Below, one piece after another: positions 9,266-17,440 of a stretch of 64,000 nt of DNA (positions are counted from its first letter, which is position 1; each line of letters opens with the position of its first letter). Under the pieces are notes generated by a model. That model worked only from the letters and a program-made list of their open reading frames with translations. It ran no database searches and was not told the origin of the DNA. Location of the stretch: contig CALZIO010000009.1 of NCBI GenBank assembly GCA_945787785.1, positions 1 through 64,000 on the forward strand. Reading direction: 5' to 3'. The stretch is from an uncultured Chromatiaceae bacterium. GTDB taxonomy: Bacteria; Pseudomonadota; Gammaproteobacteria; Tenderiales; Tenderiaceae. The translations under genes and the position numbers were made by a program.

Positions 9266-10180
9266 CTAATCCTCACCAATCGAATTCGCCGCGGCGAGAA
9301 TGTCAAAATAAAGCCTGTCATCACTCACCATGAAACCATCGAGATTGAGACGCTGCAGTAACAGTTGGCCTTCGGAATCAGAAGACATGGATAGAAATGC
9401 TTTTTGTAATTTGTTAAGACGTTCGGGCTTAATCCCCAAGTAAGTGGCGATAGGTGGAAAACCAAATTTTTTTGATTTCATGACGACGCGGGTACGTTTT
9501 ATTAAAGACGGATCAATCGTTTTCAAGGTTTCCCACACGTAACCATCTACTGCCCCACCCTGCGCCAATTCAACGGCAACTGCTTCGATTACATCACGGT
9601 GCGACCAGGCAAAAAAAGTTCGTTGGAAAAAATGCTTGGGATCGAAGCCTTTGGAGGTTATTGCCACTTGCGCCACCAAATATCCTGAGTTTGAATCAGG
9701 GTCCGAATAGGCAAAAACTTTCCCCTTAAGATCGGATATATCACGGGTCTTGTTATCACTGTTCGGTACAATAAGGTATGACTGGTACAACGGTTCGCCC
9801 TCATATACCGGAACAGCCACTAATTGCAAAGAAATATTATGCCTGACATAGGGGAAGCCGCAGATCCATGCTGCATCCAGGTGCCGCCCCAATAGCAAAT
9901 CTGTAATTTCACCATAGGTATCACGCTGAACAAATTCGACTTTTGCATCCAGTTGGCGTTCGAGATAAGACTGCCACTGCTTCAATGCAGAAGATTGATC
10001 GTGGAGAAAAACGGGGGTCAAACCAATACGGTAGGTATCATGACTGGCGATAGCAATGGTCGAAAAAGAAAATAGACACAAGGCATAGAAAACCGAAATT
10101 AAGGCAGCATAAATAAGCTTTACCTTCAGAAAAGGTTTTGGGCCATGCAGATCGAATCGTGCCTTCGTAGACAGAATCAT
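9266..10180 (-). CDS. PhnD/AioX-like periplasmic binding protein
   Basis: This 304-residue protein has an N-terminal hydrophobic export segment ending near ASHDTY, then a PhnD-type periplasmic fold (YRIGLTPVF, LLLGRHLDAAWICGFPYV, DLKGKVFAYSDPDSNSGYL). There is no permease or ATPase nearby, and the gene abuts a kinase and a response regulator, so it is probably a sensor component. Cys107 is the only cysteine of the mature chain and sits at the strand end that normally lines the ligand pocket. In the arsenite sensor AioX a cysteine at a similar position is needed for sensing. An As, Sb, Se, Te or S oxyanion ligand is plausible but unproven. Confidence 0.8.
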   Translation of the reverse strand: MILSTKARFDLHGPKPFLKVKLIYAALISVFYALCLFSFSTIAIASHDTYRIGLTPVFLHDQSSALKQWQSYLERQLDAKVEFVQRDTYGEITDLLLGRHLDAAWICGFPYVRHNISLQLVAVPVYEGEPLYQSYLIVPNSDNKTRDISDLKGKVFAYSDPDSNSGYLVAQVAITSKGFDPKHFFQRTFFAWSHRDVIEAVAVELAQGGAVDGYVWETLKTIDPSLIKRTRVVMKSKKFGFPPIATYLGIKPERLNKLQKAFLSMSSDSEGQLLLQRLNLDGFMVSDDRLYFDILAAANSIGED

Positions 10181-10263
10181 TTGTTACTCCCCACCCTTGA
10201 TACCCGCTTTCCATTTATTATAGTTCGTATAAGATTATGCGTGTTGTCACACAAAAAGTACGC

Positions 10264-10761
10264 CTATTCAAAGCGTTGAGCCGGCTCCCTCATGTCACAC
10301 AATCCCTTCGGCACCACAAAAGGCACTGTACCTGGTTCAACATATACTTCCTCGACTATCTCAACCGGAAATCCCGCTGCTTGCCAAGCATTGATACCAC
10401 CCTGAAGCAAATAAACCTTATTTTCGGGAATATCTATCCGTTGAATCCAGGAACGAATGTTTGCTCCGGTATCAGGATCATCTGTTATCAGCACCATCGA
10501 TTTGCCTGATTTTCTGGGTAAATACCCTTGTGGGTCCAGCCCCGCATCCACTGCGCCCATGATCGTTCCCGTCATGTACACTTCATGTCCGCGAATATCG
10601 AGTAAGAGTGGTGGTTCATTTGAGTTGAGCCAACGCATCAGTTTTTCCGGCGAGATTGTCTGATGTGCTGCACTAATAAATGGAAGGCCAAACAGGAATA
10701 GTCCAAGGCATGCATGTACAATAAAATTTTTTTTGTAATAACTAAACCTTGCCTTATCCAT
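10264..10761 (-). CDS. Periplasmic rhodanese-fold protein without catalytic cysteine
   Basis: The 165-residue protein has a signal peptide (hydrophobic segment to about residue 32, ISAA) followed by a rhodanese domain: PEKLMRWLN, LLLDIRGHEVYMTGTIMGAV and VYLLQGGINAWQAAGFPVE. Where active rhodaneses carry the CxxGxR loop, this one reads ITDDPDTGANIRSW, with no cysteine. It can therefore hardly transfer sulfane sulfur by the usual mechanism and may bind or present a substrate instead. The only mature cysteine is in GLCDM near the C-terminus. It is part of the molybdoenzyme gene run. Confidence 0.8.
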   Translation of the reverse strand: MDKARFSYYKKNFIVHACLGLFLFGLPFISAAHQTISPEKLMRWLNSNEPPLLLDIRGHEVYMTGTIMGAVDAGLDPQGYLPRKSGKSMVLITDDPDTGANIRSWIQRIDIPENKVYLLQGGINAWQAAGFPVEIVEEVYVEPGTVPFVVPKGLCDMREPAQRFE

Positions 10762-10792
10762 TATCCTTCCTGTTGCGTCGCGCTTACTTCTC

Positions 10793-11515
10793 TTAAGCCA
10801 TAAACTTTATCGGGATTTCCGAAACCTGGCACTTAAGCACCGTAGACAGTGTTGAACAATCATACTTCTGCACCAAATCCTCAGTCACGATTACTGCTTC
10901 CACACCTCCTTCTGTGGCAAGATTTTCAAAGTGTTTTACTGTGGTTGCACCTCCAGAAAGCCAGATGTCTCCAGAAAACCAGCGACGCGCCCGCTCGAGC
11001 ATGTCCAGATCGAAACCCGAGCCTGCACTTTGCGCATCCAGTGCATGTAACCATAAACGTTTGAAGCCCAGGCGTGATGCTTTGGTTAGTGCTTCCTCAA
11101 GGCTTGAGTCGCTATCACCATCAGTCACTCGATAACCGCGAATAGTCGTAGTATCCGGAGCGTAGACCTTAAAACCCTCACCGTGACTGACATTGGAAAA
11201 GTCATAACGCCTGGCTGATTTTTTAATGTCCAGCCGAGGCACCCAGGTCAGTCCAGAAAACTCATCACACAATCGGGCGCTTTCAGTCAGTCCACAGTCT
11301 GTCGTCCACACCACATCGTCATGCTCCGACCATGCTTGGTTAATATCAGGGTCTTCGGCGCGCAATATAATCATTGATGTTGAAATATTTGCTACCTCAT
11401 TGGGTGACACCAATGCAGGATCGATAACAAGACCATCCGCACCATCGAAGAGTTCTATTGATTTCTCTGTTATTGGGTTTGTTGTCTTTTCTACAAAAAG
11501 TCGGATCTGATCCAT
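10793..11515 (-). CDS. HisA-like (beta/alpha)8-barrel protein of unknown function
   Basis: The product has 240 residues from the ATG at 11515, chosen because GGAGG lies five bases upstream. The C-terminal half resembles the phosphate-binding half of HisA/HisF-type barrels: GFKRLWLHALDAQSAGSG, then DIWLSGGATTVKHFENLA and VEAVIVTEDLV. The N-terminal half is too divergent to assign, and this is not histidine-biosynthetic context. It lies between the second Mrp gene and the rhodanese gene in the molybdoenzyme run. A role in making or handling a cofactor or metabolite is possible but only a guess. Confidence 0.55.
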   Translation of the reverse strand: MDQIRLFVEKTTNPITEKSIELFDGADGLVIDPALVSPNEVANISTSMIILRAEDPDINQAWSEHDDVVWTTDCGLTESARLCDEFSGLTWVPRLDIKKSARRYDFSNVSHGEGFKVYAPDTTTIRGYRVTDGDSDSSLEEALTKASRLGFKRLWLHALDAQSAGSGFDLDMLERARRWFSGDIWLSGGATTVKHFENLATEGGVEAVIVTEDLVQKYDCSTLSTVLKCQVSEIPIKFMA

Positions 11516-11579
11516 AACAACCTCCACAGCATCTATTGACCTATCCAGGACAGCTTTCTATCTATAACTTTAAATAATA

Positions 11580-12533
11580 TTAGTCGAGCAAGCGTTCCCA
11601 AAACGCCTCATGATCTTCCCGGAGCGAAGTATCAGCATCGCGCTCACGATAGAGTCGTTCACGTTCCACCGCTTTTGCAACTTGCCCGGCGAGATTCGTA
11701 AATGCAGTTGCAGCCTTACCTTGATCATTGGATATCACCAGTGGCTGGCCTCTATCGGCGGCATCCTGACCGGCAGGATCAAGAGGTATACCACCTAGAT
11801 AGGCTACATGTTTTCGTGACGCCAATGATTTGGCACCGCCTACAGGAAAGAGGGCCTGTTCCTCACCACAACAGGGACATACGTATCGATCCATATTCTC
11901 TATGATCCCGAATACAGGAATATCAAGCTCATGAAACAAGGCGATGCCGCGCTCAGCATCCACCAGCGCCAGCTGTTGCGGAGTGGTGACGATAACAACG
12001 CCACTCACAGGCACCTGTTCCAGTATCGTTAACTGAACATCACCGGTGCCAGGCGGAAGATCGACCAGCAAAATATCCAGGTCAGGCCATACCACTTCAC
12101 GAAACATCTGCACCAAGGTTTGCGCCACCAGTGGTCCCTTCCATGACAGCGCAGCCTCGGGTGGCACGACGTTGGCGATGGACACCGCGTAGATGTCATG
12201 GTTTTCAGCCGGCAGGGTCATACCATTATCATCTCGATCCAAGCCGACATTCACACCCAACATCCGGGTAATCGATGGTCCGTAGAGATCTGCATCCAAG
12301 ATCCCCACCCTCATGCCTTGACGTCGCAATGCACAGGCCAGGTTTACCGTTACCGTAGATTTACCCACTCCACCTTTGCCACTGGCAACCAATATCACAT
12401 CATCAACACCTTGGATCGGCTCCTCGGGTTCGGCATACCAGGGTTCATCAGTGTCACCTCGGTGTTGACTATCATTGCCTGTGGATTCAGCAATGACGGG
12501 GATCGGGAAAGGGCGATTGGCATCCCAGTTCAT
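11580..12533 (-). CDS. Mrp/NBP35-type P-loop ATPase, second copy
   Basis: This 317-residue protein has the deviant Walker A ASGKGGVGKST near residue 52, DADLYGPSITRMLG, Walker B LLVDLPPGTGDVQL, and the CPCC pair (YVCPCCGEE) where Mrp proteins bind a bridging Fe-S cluster. The family carries and delivers Fe-S clusters to target proteins in the cytoplasm. A proline- and acid-rich N-terminal tail replaces the usual MIP18 domain, and the C-terminus ends in a charged helix. It follows the first Mrp gene by 11 bp. The pair may act as a heterodimer for the cluster-rich subunits of this operon. Confidence 0.88.
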   Translation of the reverse strand: MNWDANRPFPIPVIAESTGNDSQHRGDTDEPWYAEPEEPIQGVDDVILVASGKGGVGKSTVTVNLACALRRQGMRVGILDADLYGPSITRMLGVNVGLDRDDNGMTLPAENHDIYAVSIANVVPPEAALSWKGPLVAQTLVQMFREVVWPDLDILLVDLPPGTGDVQLTILEQVPVSGVVIVTTPQQLALVDAERGIALFHELDIPVFGIIENMDRYVCPCCGEEQALFPVGGAKSLASRKHVAYLGGIPLDPAGQDAADRGQPLVISNDQGKAATAFTNLAGQVAKAVERERLYRERDADTSLREDHEAFWERLLD

Positions 12534-12544
12534 ATGTCGTCTCC

Positions 12545-13636
12545 TCAGTTTGTTAACGATGCATCCTCAGCACCTTGAGTGCGCGGCAAGCCCAGAAGAA
12601 GGGTAAGCTGGGCTGCTATATTTGAATATAGCCGCGTAAACAACGTGTCTTGAGACACACTCACAAGGGGTACACCCTTGTCTGAATGGTGCGCGACATC
12701 CGGTTCAAATGGGATACTTGCCAAAAGTGGAATACCCATTTGTTCTGTCAACTGGACGCCACCGCCCTCCCCGAATACTGACCCAATGTGGCCACATTGC
12801 CGACAACTTACACCGGCCATATTTTCCACCACACCCAGGCATGGAACAGCGAGATCTGCAAACATTTCCATACCCCGGCGCACATCATCTATAGAGACCT
12901 GGCCTGGCGCAGTAACCGTGATGATTCCTGACAGTGCTACCTGACGGGCTGATGCTAAGTGCACGTCAGAGGTGCCCGGGGGCAAATCAATCAACAGCAG
13001 GTCAAGCTCACCCCAATCCACATCCGTGAACAGTTGCGGTAGTCCCTGATCCACCAGAGAGCCACGCCACATCAACGCCTGCCCTGCCGGCAACAAAAGC
13101 CCGAGCGACATGAACTTTACTCCATGAGCAATGAAGGGTTGGACACGATCGCCGTCATCGGTAGTGCTAGCTCGGCCAGATTTACCTAATAGAGTTGGCA
13201 CGGAAGGCCCGTAAACATCCGCGTCGAGCAGTCCCACTTTCAGACCTTTGGCAGCCAGGGTCACTGCCAAGTTGACTGCGACCGTGGATTTACCAACACC
13301 GCCTTTGCCACTGTGTACGCCAACAACATGCGCAATGCCAGGCAGTTTCTGGCGCAAGGCGACAGAGCGCGGCCGTGGTTTTATCACGGCTCTCTGCACA
13401 CCCGGCACTGACTCCACCAGTGGTGTAATAAATTCCGCCAGCGTTTGTTGATCCTGTTCGTTAATACGCTCCTGATCCAGCAACACCCGCACAGCACCAT
13501 CGGTGGCGACAACATCAAAAACCTGACCTGTTGATACAATATCCGGACCATCCGGACGATCGCTAACTGTCTGCAAAACAGACATCACCGCATTTTCCAG
13601 CTCAGTTGAATCCATTGTTGCTTGATTCATGGACAT
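12545..13636 (-). CDS. Mrp/NBP35-type P-loop ATPase, first copy
   Basis: The protein has 363 residues. The N-terminal 95 residues resemble the MIP18/DUF59 domain seen in Mrp/ApbC. The ATPase follows with VHSGKGGVGKST, DADVYGPSVPTLLG, LLIDLPPGTSDVHL and a CRQCG cluster-binding pair. It is a probable Fe-S cluster carrier in the cytoplasm. Its start overlaps the end of the cytochrome gene by 10 bp, and the second Mrp gene follows at once. A dedicated pair of Mrp proteins inside a molybdoenzyme operon is unusual. Confidence 0.9.
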   Translation of the reverse strand: MSMNQATMDSTELENAVMSVLQTVSDRPDGPDIVSTGQVFDVVATDGAVRVLLDQERINEQDQQTLAEFITPLVESVPGVQRAVIKPRPRSVALRQKLPGIAHVVGVHSGKGGVGKSTVAVNLAVTLAAKGLKVGLLDADVYGPSVPTLLGKSGRASTTDDGDRVQPFIAHGVKFMSLGLLLPAGQALMWRGSLVDQGLPQLFTDVDWGELDLLLIDLPPGTSDVHLASARQVALSGIITVTAPGQVSIDDVRRGMEMFADLAVPCLGVVENMAGVSCRQCGHIGSVFGEGGGVQLTEQMGIPLLASIPFEPDVAHHSDKGVPLVSVSQDTLFTRLYSNIAAQLTLLLGLPRTQGAEDASLTN

Positions 13637-13935
13637 ACCATCCCCTCCTTCAGATAATTCTTAATCACCTCAGCCTCGCTATCATTGATCACGTCTGCAG
13701 CACCTTGCTGTTCACGCATGGTGTCGACAATCGTCACACGCTTACTCCGGGAGAACTGACACATATCCGAGAGCGTGTGGCAAGCCGAGCAACGTGTGAC
13801 ATAGATCTCCTTTGCTGTACGCGGTTGTTTTGTCCACCACCAGACCACACTGCACAACAGCGATAGCAGCACAACCACAACAGCCCACTTAACTTTCCAA
13901 CATTGCCATCCATTCGTCATCGAGTTCTTGTTCAT
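13627..13935 (-). CDS. Membrane-anchored monohaem cytochrome c
   Basis: A protein of about 102 residues (97 if it starts at the ATG at 13920) has an N-terminal transmembrane helix rich in Val, Leu and Trp. It then has one haem-binding motif, CSACH, near residue 49, and a C-terminal segment with an NYLKEGM helix typical of small class I cytochromes. It would sit on the periplasmic face and carry single electrons between the molybdoenzyme or quinone pool and another partner. The start overlaps the ferredoxin gene and has no clear ribosome site, so translational coupling is likely. The CSDM-like Met ligand is not certain. Confidence 0.85.
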   Translation of the reverse strand: MNKNSMTNGWQCWKVKWAVVVVLLSLLCSVVWWWTKQPRTAKEIYVTRCSACHTLSDMCQFSRSKRVTIVDTMREQQGAADVINDSEAEVIKNYLKEGMVCP

Positions 13936-15031
13936 TGCTGCATGTTAAACATAGCGTTTCTGTTTCTGTCTGCGGGATAAAGGGATGCCTGCATTGGCTA
14001 CACTCTTTTTGGTGTCGATACATGAGTAGAGTTCGAGGCGCGACTACTTCATCCACATTCGCGACTGGGTGAGGTTCAACTGCATTCATTGGACAAAGCT
14101 GGGTACATAGCCCGCAATCGGTGCATAGGACAGGTTCAAAACTGATACCCCGCCCCGCCTGGCTCTCTTCTGCTTGAAGGGCACCGGTAGGACAACGTTG
14201 CCCGCAGCTTAGACATGCACTGCATTCATCATTAAGGGTACGGCTTCGCCATGGTAGTTCTGTGGTAGTCCAGGGCAATTCAGCGACATGTTCAGCGAGC
14301 AGTGACTGATAAACTTCGGCTTGTTGGCGGTCAACCTCCCCCTGATAAAATCCCTGCAGCGCTAAAGTTTCCTCTTCTTCCTCGATTGGCACTAACCATT
14401 GAGTTGCACTCTCTAAAGCCTGCACACCAGCAAATCTTAGGAAGTTACGCCGGCTCATCTGAGGTTGATTCTGGTACTGCCGATCTCCCTCAACTGTAAT
14501 GCATTCTTCGGCCAAAACCAGCTGAGGCGCCTCTTCACCAAACCAATACTCCAACTGCTGTTGTACCTCAGTCACATAATCGATGGCATTGCCTTTGTCG
14601 CATGCCTCGCAATGGGTAAGTCCATGTAGATGAAATGTGTTTGTGCCACCACTGGCAAAAGCTGCCGCTATAAGACGTGCATCCAGCACACGATGACAGG
14701 GAATGACAACACCCCCGCCTTTGTCGGTGCTGGCACTGCAATGAATATGCGCCTCGTCTTTACTCTCAAGCACCTCCACAAATCGCCGTGGTGAGAAACC
14801 ACTGAGCTGTAAGACACCTGCTGGGCAGGATGGTAGGCAGGCACCGCAACCTGTGCAGGATTCGGAATTCAGTTCAATGGCGTCTTCAGTCAGGTCGAGC
14901 GCATCTACATTGCAGGCGTCAGCACAGGAATTGCACGACAAGGTGCGACCACGCAGGTTCAGACACAACTCTTCGTCGATAAGCAGCGCCTCACCACTCC
15001 AGACTGAACTCATGTCGGGACGCTTGCTCAT
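13889..15031 (-). CDS. Multi-cluster ferredoxin-type protein with internal twin-arginine motif
   Basis: This 380-residue protein carries several 4Fe-4S motifs: CNSCADAC and CTGCGACLPSCP near the N-terminus, CSACLSCGQRCP and CTDCGLCTQLCP in the second half. A zinc-ribbon-like CSQC...CLTC pair lies near the C-terminus. Between the halves, near residue 195, is SRRNFLRFAG, a twin-arginine-like motif in the middle of the chain instead of at the start. It may come from fusion of two ferredoxins. The N-terminal half also has THCEACDKG in a stretch like NapF or formate-dehydrogenase accessory proteins. It probably relays electrons for, or helps assemble, the molybdoenzyme. The exact role is unknown. 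Confidence 0.8.
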   Translation of the reverse strand: MSKRPDMSSVWSGEALLIDEELCLNLRGRTLSCNSCADACNVDALDLTEDAIELNSESCTGCGACLPSCPAGVLQLSGFSPRRFVEVLESKDEAHIHCSASTDKGGGVVIPCHRVLDARLIAAAFASGGTNTFHLHGLTHCEACDKGNAIDYVTEVQQQLEYWFGEEAPQLVLAEECITVEGDRQYQNQPQMSRRNFLRFAGVQALESATQWLVPIEEEEETLALQGFYQGEVDRQQAEVYQSLLAEHVAELPWTTTELPWRSRTLNDECSACLSCGQRCPTGALQAEESQAGRGISFEPVLCTDCGLCTQLCPMNAVEPHPVANVDEVVAPRTLLMYRHQKECSQCRHPFIPQTETETLCLTCSNEQELDDEWMAMLES

Positions 15032-15054
15032 GATCGTCAGCCTCCCATTACCAT

Positions 15055-15492
15055 TCAGCCACCACTCGTGGCTACAATCTTGTCTGGTTCAGTAGATTCA
15101 GTCTGTGAGTTGAGCTTCCTGCCCAACCAGTAAGTCAAAGCAACACCACTGACCATGTTTGTGGCCAAGGGAATATTGTTGAGATCACAGGCGCGGTAAA
15201 AAGGTGTAATGTCTGGCTCATCAAGGCGATTGCTTTCTGGATCGCGGATAAAATAAACGGCACGGATGGTATTGGTGCAGATCAAACCGCACAACTGCAA
15301 TTCACCACCACGGCGGCCTGAGAACAGGTGCGTCACTTCCAAGCCCAGGGCTTCCTCAATCGCCTCCCCGGTCTCTGTGGTTGCCAGTAAACGATACTCC
15401 TCAAACACATCGCGCCGTTTGCTCATCAGCTTGATAAGGTCGCCTACCTTATTGTCGTGAGCGATGAGTATGATAGTTTTTCCTAAACCCAT
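15055..15492 (-). CDS. Methylglyoxal-synthase-like protein with altered active site
   Basis: At 145 residues this matches the length and fold signature of MgsA: ILIAHDNKVGDLIKLM, LLATTETGEAIEEALG, HLFSGRRGGELQL, FIRDPES and NIPLATN. In E. coli MgsA the catalytic base is the Asp of GGDQQ and His98 binds substrate. Here these are Glu64 and, by alignment, Asp91; the phosphate-binding Ser-Gly stays but is followed by Arg-Arg. Asp13 and Asp94 are kept. The enzyme may have lost methylglyoxal synthesis or act on another compound. It lies in the molybdoenzyme operon nine bases after the glycosyltransferase gene. Confidence 0.82.
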   Translation of the reverse strand: MGLGKTIILIAHDNKVGDLIKLMSKRRDVFEEYRLLATTETGEAIEEALGLEVTHLFSGRRGGELQLCGLICTNTIRAVYFIRDPESNRLDEPDITPFYRACDLNNIPLATNMVSGVALTYWLGRKLNSQTESTEPDKIVATSGG

Positions 15493-15500
15493 AATTCAGA

Positions 15501-16652
15501 TCACCCTTCGCTGTTTAATGCCTTGCCTGACAATATCTCCAACGACACATCTGCGTTCAGGTTTTCAAATACACTTTTGTACAGACGAGTGTGGGAGCCA
15601 GCCAAACGTTGGATCGCCGCAGTGACAGATTCCTCCTGCATCAGTGTTGTCTGCATAGTCTTAAGTTGATCAGCATGAGTGGACAGCTGATAAAGCGTTT
15701 CTGACCAGGCATGCCTATCATCGTATTTCAGCGTAAAACCGTGATGCCCCTCCTGAAACCATGCCCCCTGAACCCGGTCTGAACGTAACAGTGGAACGGC
15801 GAATGCGGCTGCAAGATCTGTTAAAGGGCTCTTGCAAAGCTTGGCATAAGGCATGACAGAAAGATGTGTCTTCATAAACAGGTCGGCCACACATTCCGCT
15901 TCCACATAACGATCAATCACCGTTATCCTCAGCCGTTCCCTGGCCCGGGCCAAGAGATCAGTTGCCACACCCCGCATCACGCCTTCACCAGCAATTACAA
16001 AATGGAGCTGCGCTGGCCACTCTTTTCTGTTACCAAGCACATCCAACAAGAAAGACAAGCCCTTGCGTGTACTGCCATGACCAAAATAGAGCAAGCGGAA
16101 TTCATCATCTACAGGCATGGGTAGTTCCGTCAGCCTGCGTCTAGGTGCAGCGGGATGTGCCATAAGATTTGGACTACCAGGTAAAAAGATCAGCCGTAGC
16201 TTCGATAGATCGAAGATTTCCTCAAGTCCCCAGGCAATGTGCCTGTCTCGCGCAACCACCCGATCAACAAGCCGATAAATGGCCCGGTATAGAGGCATGG
16301 TAGCCCAGCGTGCACGATGGGGCAGAATGTTATGGGGCGTATAGATGACACGGATTCCACGTCGATGTGCCCATTGAATGAACAACAATACGGCCAGGGC
16401 ATTATCTACCCATTGTATGTGGACCACATCCACAGGTGTCTTCTTGATATGGCGTTTCAGTTCACTCCAGACGCGCCAGCCCTCGGTTTTACATGCGTGT
16501 TTGGTGAAAGGCACTGGCCAGCTGGAAAGTTCATCCCGTTTCCCTGTTATCAATGTCACCTGATGCCCTTCCTCATGCAGTCCTAACGACAGCGCGTGAG
16601 CGTAGTGACACAGAAAACCACGGCCAGAGGATTCAACAAGCATCACTCTCAC
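15501..16652 (-). CDS. Glycosyltransferase, GT4-like (GT-B fold)
   Basis: From the GTG at 16652, seven bases after AGGAG, the product has about 383 residues. The N-terminal Rossmann half reads VESSGRGFLCHYAHALSLGLHEEGHQVTLITG, in short a sugar-acceptor domain, with VVHIQWVDN and VIYTPHNILPHR. The C-terminal half has LLYFGHGSTRKGLSFLL and HFVIAGEG, which fit nucleotide-sugar binding in GT4 enzymes. The acceptor is unknown. No polysaccharide genes are near, so its place between the chaperone and the MGS-like gene of a molybdoenzyme operon is odd. Confidence 0.82.
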   Translation of the reverse strand: MRVMLVESSGRGFLCHYAHALSLGLHEEGHQVTLITGKRDELSSWPVPFTKHACKTEGWRVWSELKRHIKKTPVDVVHIQWVDNALAVLLFIQWAHRRGIRVIYTPHNILPHRARWATMPLYRAIYRLVDRVVARDRHIAWGLEEIFDLSKLRLIFLPGSPNLMAHPAAPRRRLTELPMPVDDEFRLLYFGHGSTRKGLSFLLDVLGNRKEWPAQLHFVIAGEGVMRGVATDLLARARERLRITVIDRYVEAECVADLFMKTHLSVMPYAKLCKSPLTDLAAAFAVPLLRSDRVQGAWFQEGHHGFTLKYDDRHAWSETLYQLSTHADQLKTMQTTLMQEESVTAAIQRLAGSHTRLYKSVFENLNADVSLEILSGKALNSEG

Positions 16653-16662
16653 GGCAGAGCTC

Positions 16663-17409
16663 CTAAAGACCGGAGGCCTTGCGAAAATCGGCGTCGTAGT
16701 CCAACTTCCTTGGTTCACGTCGATTCAGTTGTGCCAGCTCGCGCAGCTGACGCCGGTCTGCGCTGGCCGCCAGCTCTGTCCAGAGCAATTGTTCGGTGAG
16801 TGCAAGTATATTCTGGTAAAAAGGATGTAGCGCTGCAGCTGCTGCCCGCTGACACCAACTAGGTGCCCAAGACCCGATCTCCTTAAGCAAAAACTGGATA
16901 CGTTGCTCGGCCCATTGTTGCGCCGCCTGATGATCGCCCTTTTCCAGAGCATCCGCTTCCGCATTGGCGAGCACACCGACAAAGGACAGCATAGTACCGA
17001 TATGGTCGGGAAACTCACCACTCAATAGATGCTTATAATCCCACCCTGCCTTGCGGTAGGCAGCCACGGCACGGTCACAAGCTTCACGATACATTGCGCC
17101 GGTCTCGAATACTGATGCATAGGGACTCAAGCCCCCCGGCGCAACGAACAGGCCGGTGTATTCCACAGCAAGCGTTTCCAGCAGTTCAGTCTCAGGCACA
17201 GAATAGAAATCCGCATCTAGATTAAAACCCGCTTCTGCCAATGGCAGGCGCAGGTCGCCACGCAACAGCATAAGCAGTTCGCTGTCGACCTCTTCTTCCA
17301 GGCACCGCCCTGCCAATTGAAAAAGACCTGCACGTGCCCTTTGCGCCTCTATCTCATCATCTATTGTTACCGTTGTGCTTACCTTTTCAACCACCTGCTC
17401 TGTTTGCAT
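16663..17409 (-). CDS. TorD/DmsD-family molybdoenzyme chaperone
   Basis: About 248 residues from the ATG at 17409, which has GGAGGG upstream; the in-frame ATG 49 codons earlier would overlap the catalytic gene. The all-helical sequence has the TorD pattern: an N-terminal AGLFQLAGRCL helix, then LAVEYTGLFVAPGGLSPYAS, then EFPDHIGTMLSFVGVLA. Such chaperones bind the Tat signal of a partner molybdoenzyme and hold it until cofactor is inserted in the cytoplasm. The gene directly follows the Tat-dependent catalytic subunit, its likely client. Confidence 0.92.
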   Translation of the reverse strand: MQTEQVVEKVSTTVTIDDEIEAQRARAGLFQLAGRCLEEEVDSELLMLLRGDLRLPLAEAGFNLDADFYSVPETELLETLAVEYTGLFVAPGGLSPYASVFETGAMYREACDRAVAAYRKAGWDYKHLLSGEFPDHIGTMLSFVGVLANAEADALEKGDHQAAQQWAEQRIQFLLKEIGSWAPSWCQRAAAAALHPFYQNILALTEQLLWTELAASADRRQLRELAQLNRREPRKLDYDADFRKASGL

Positions 17410-17440
17410 CACATACCCTCCCTCTAAAAAGGCTGATTGA

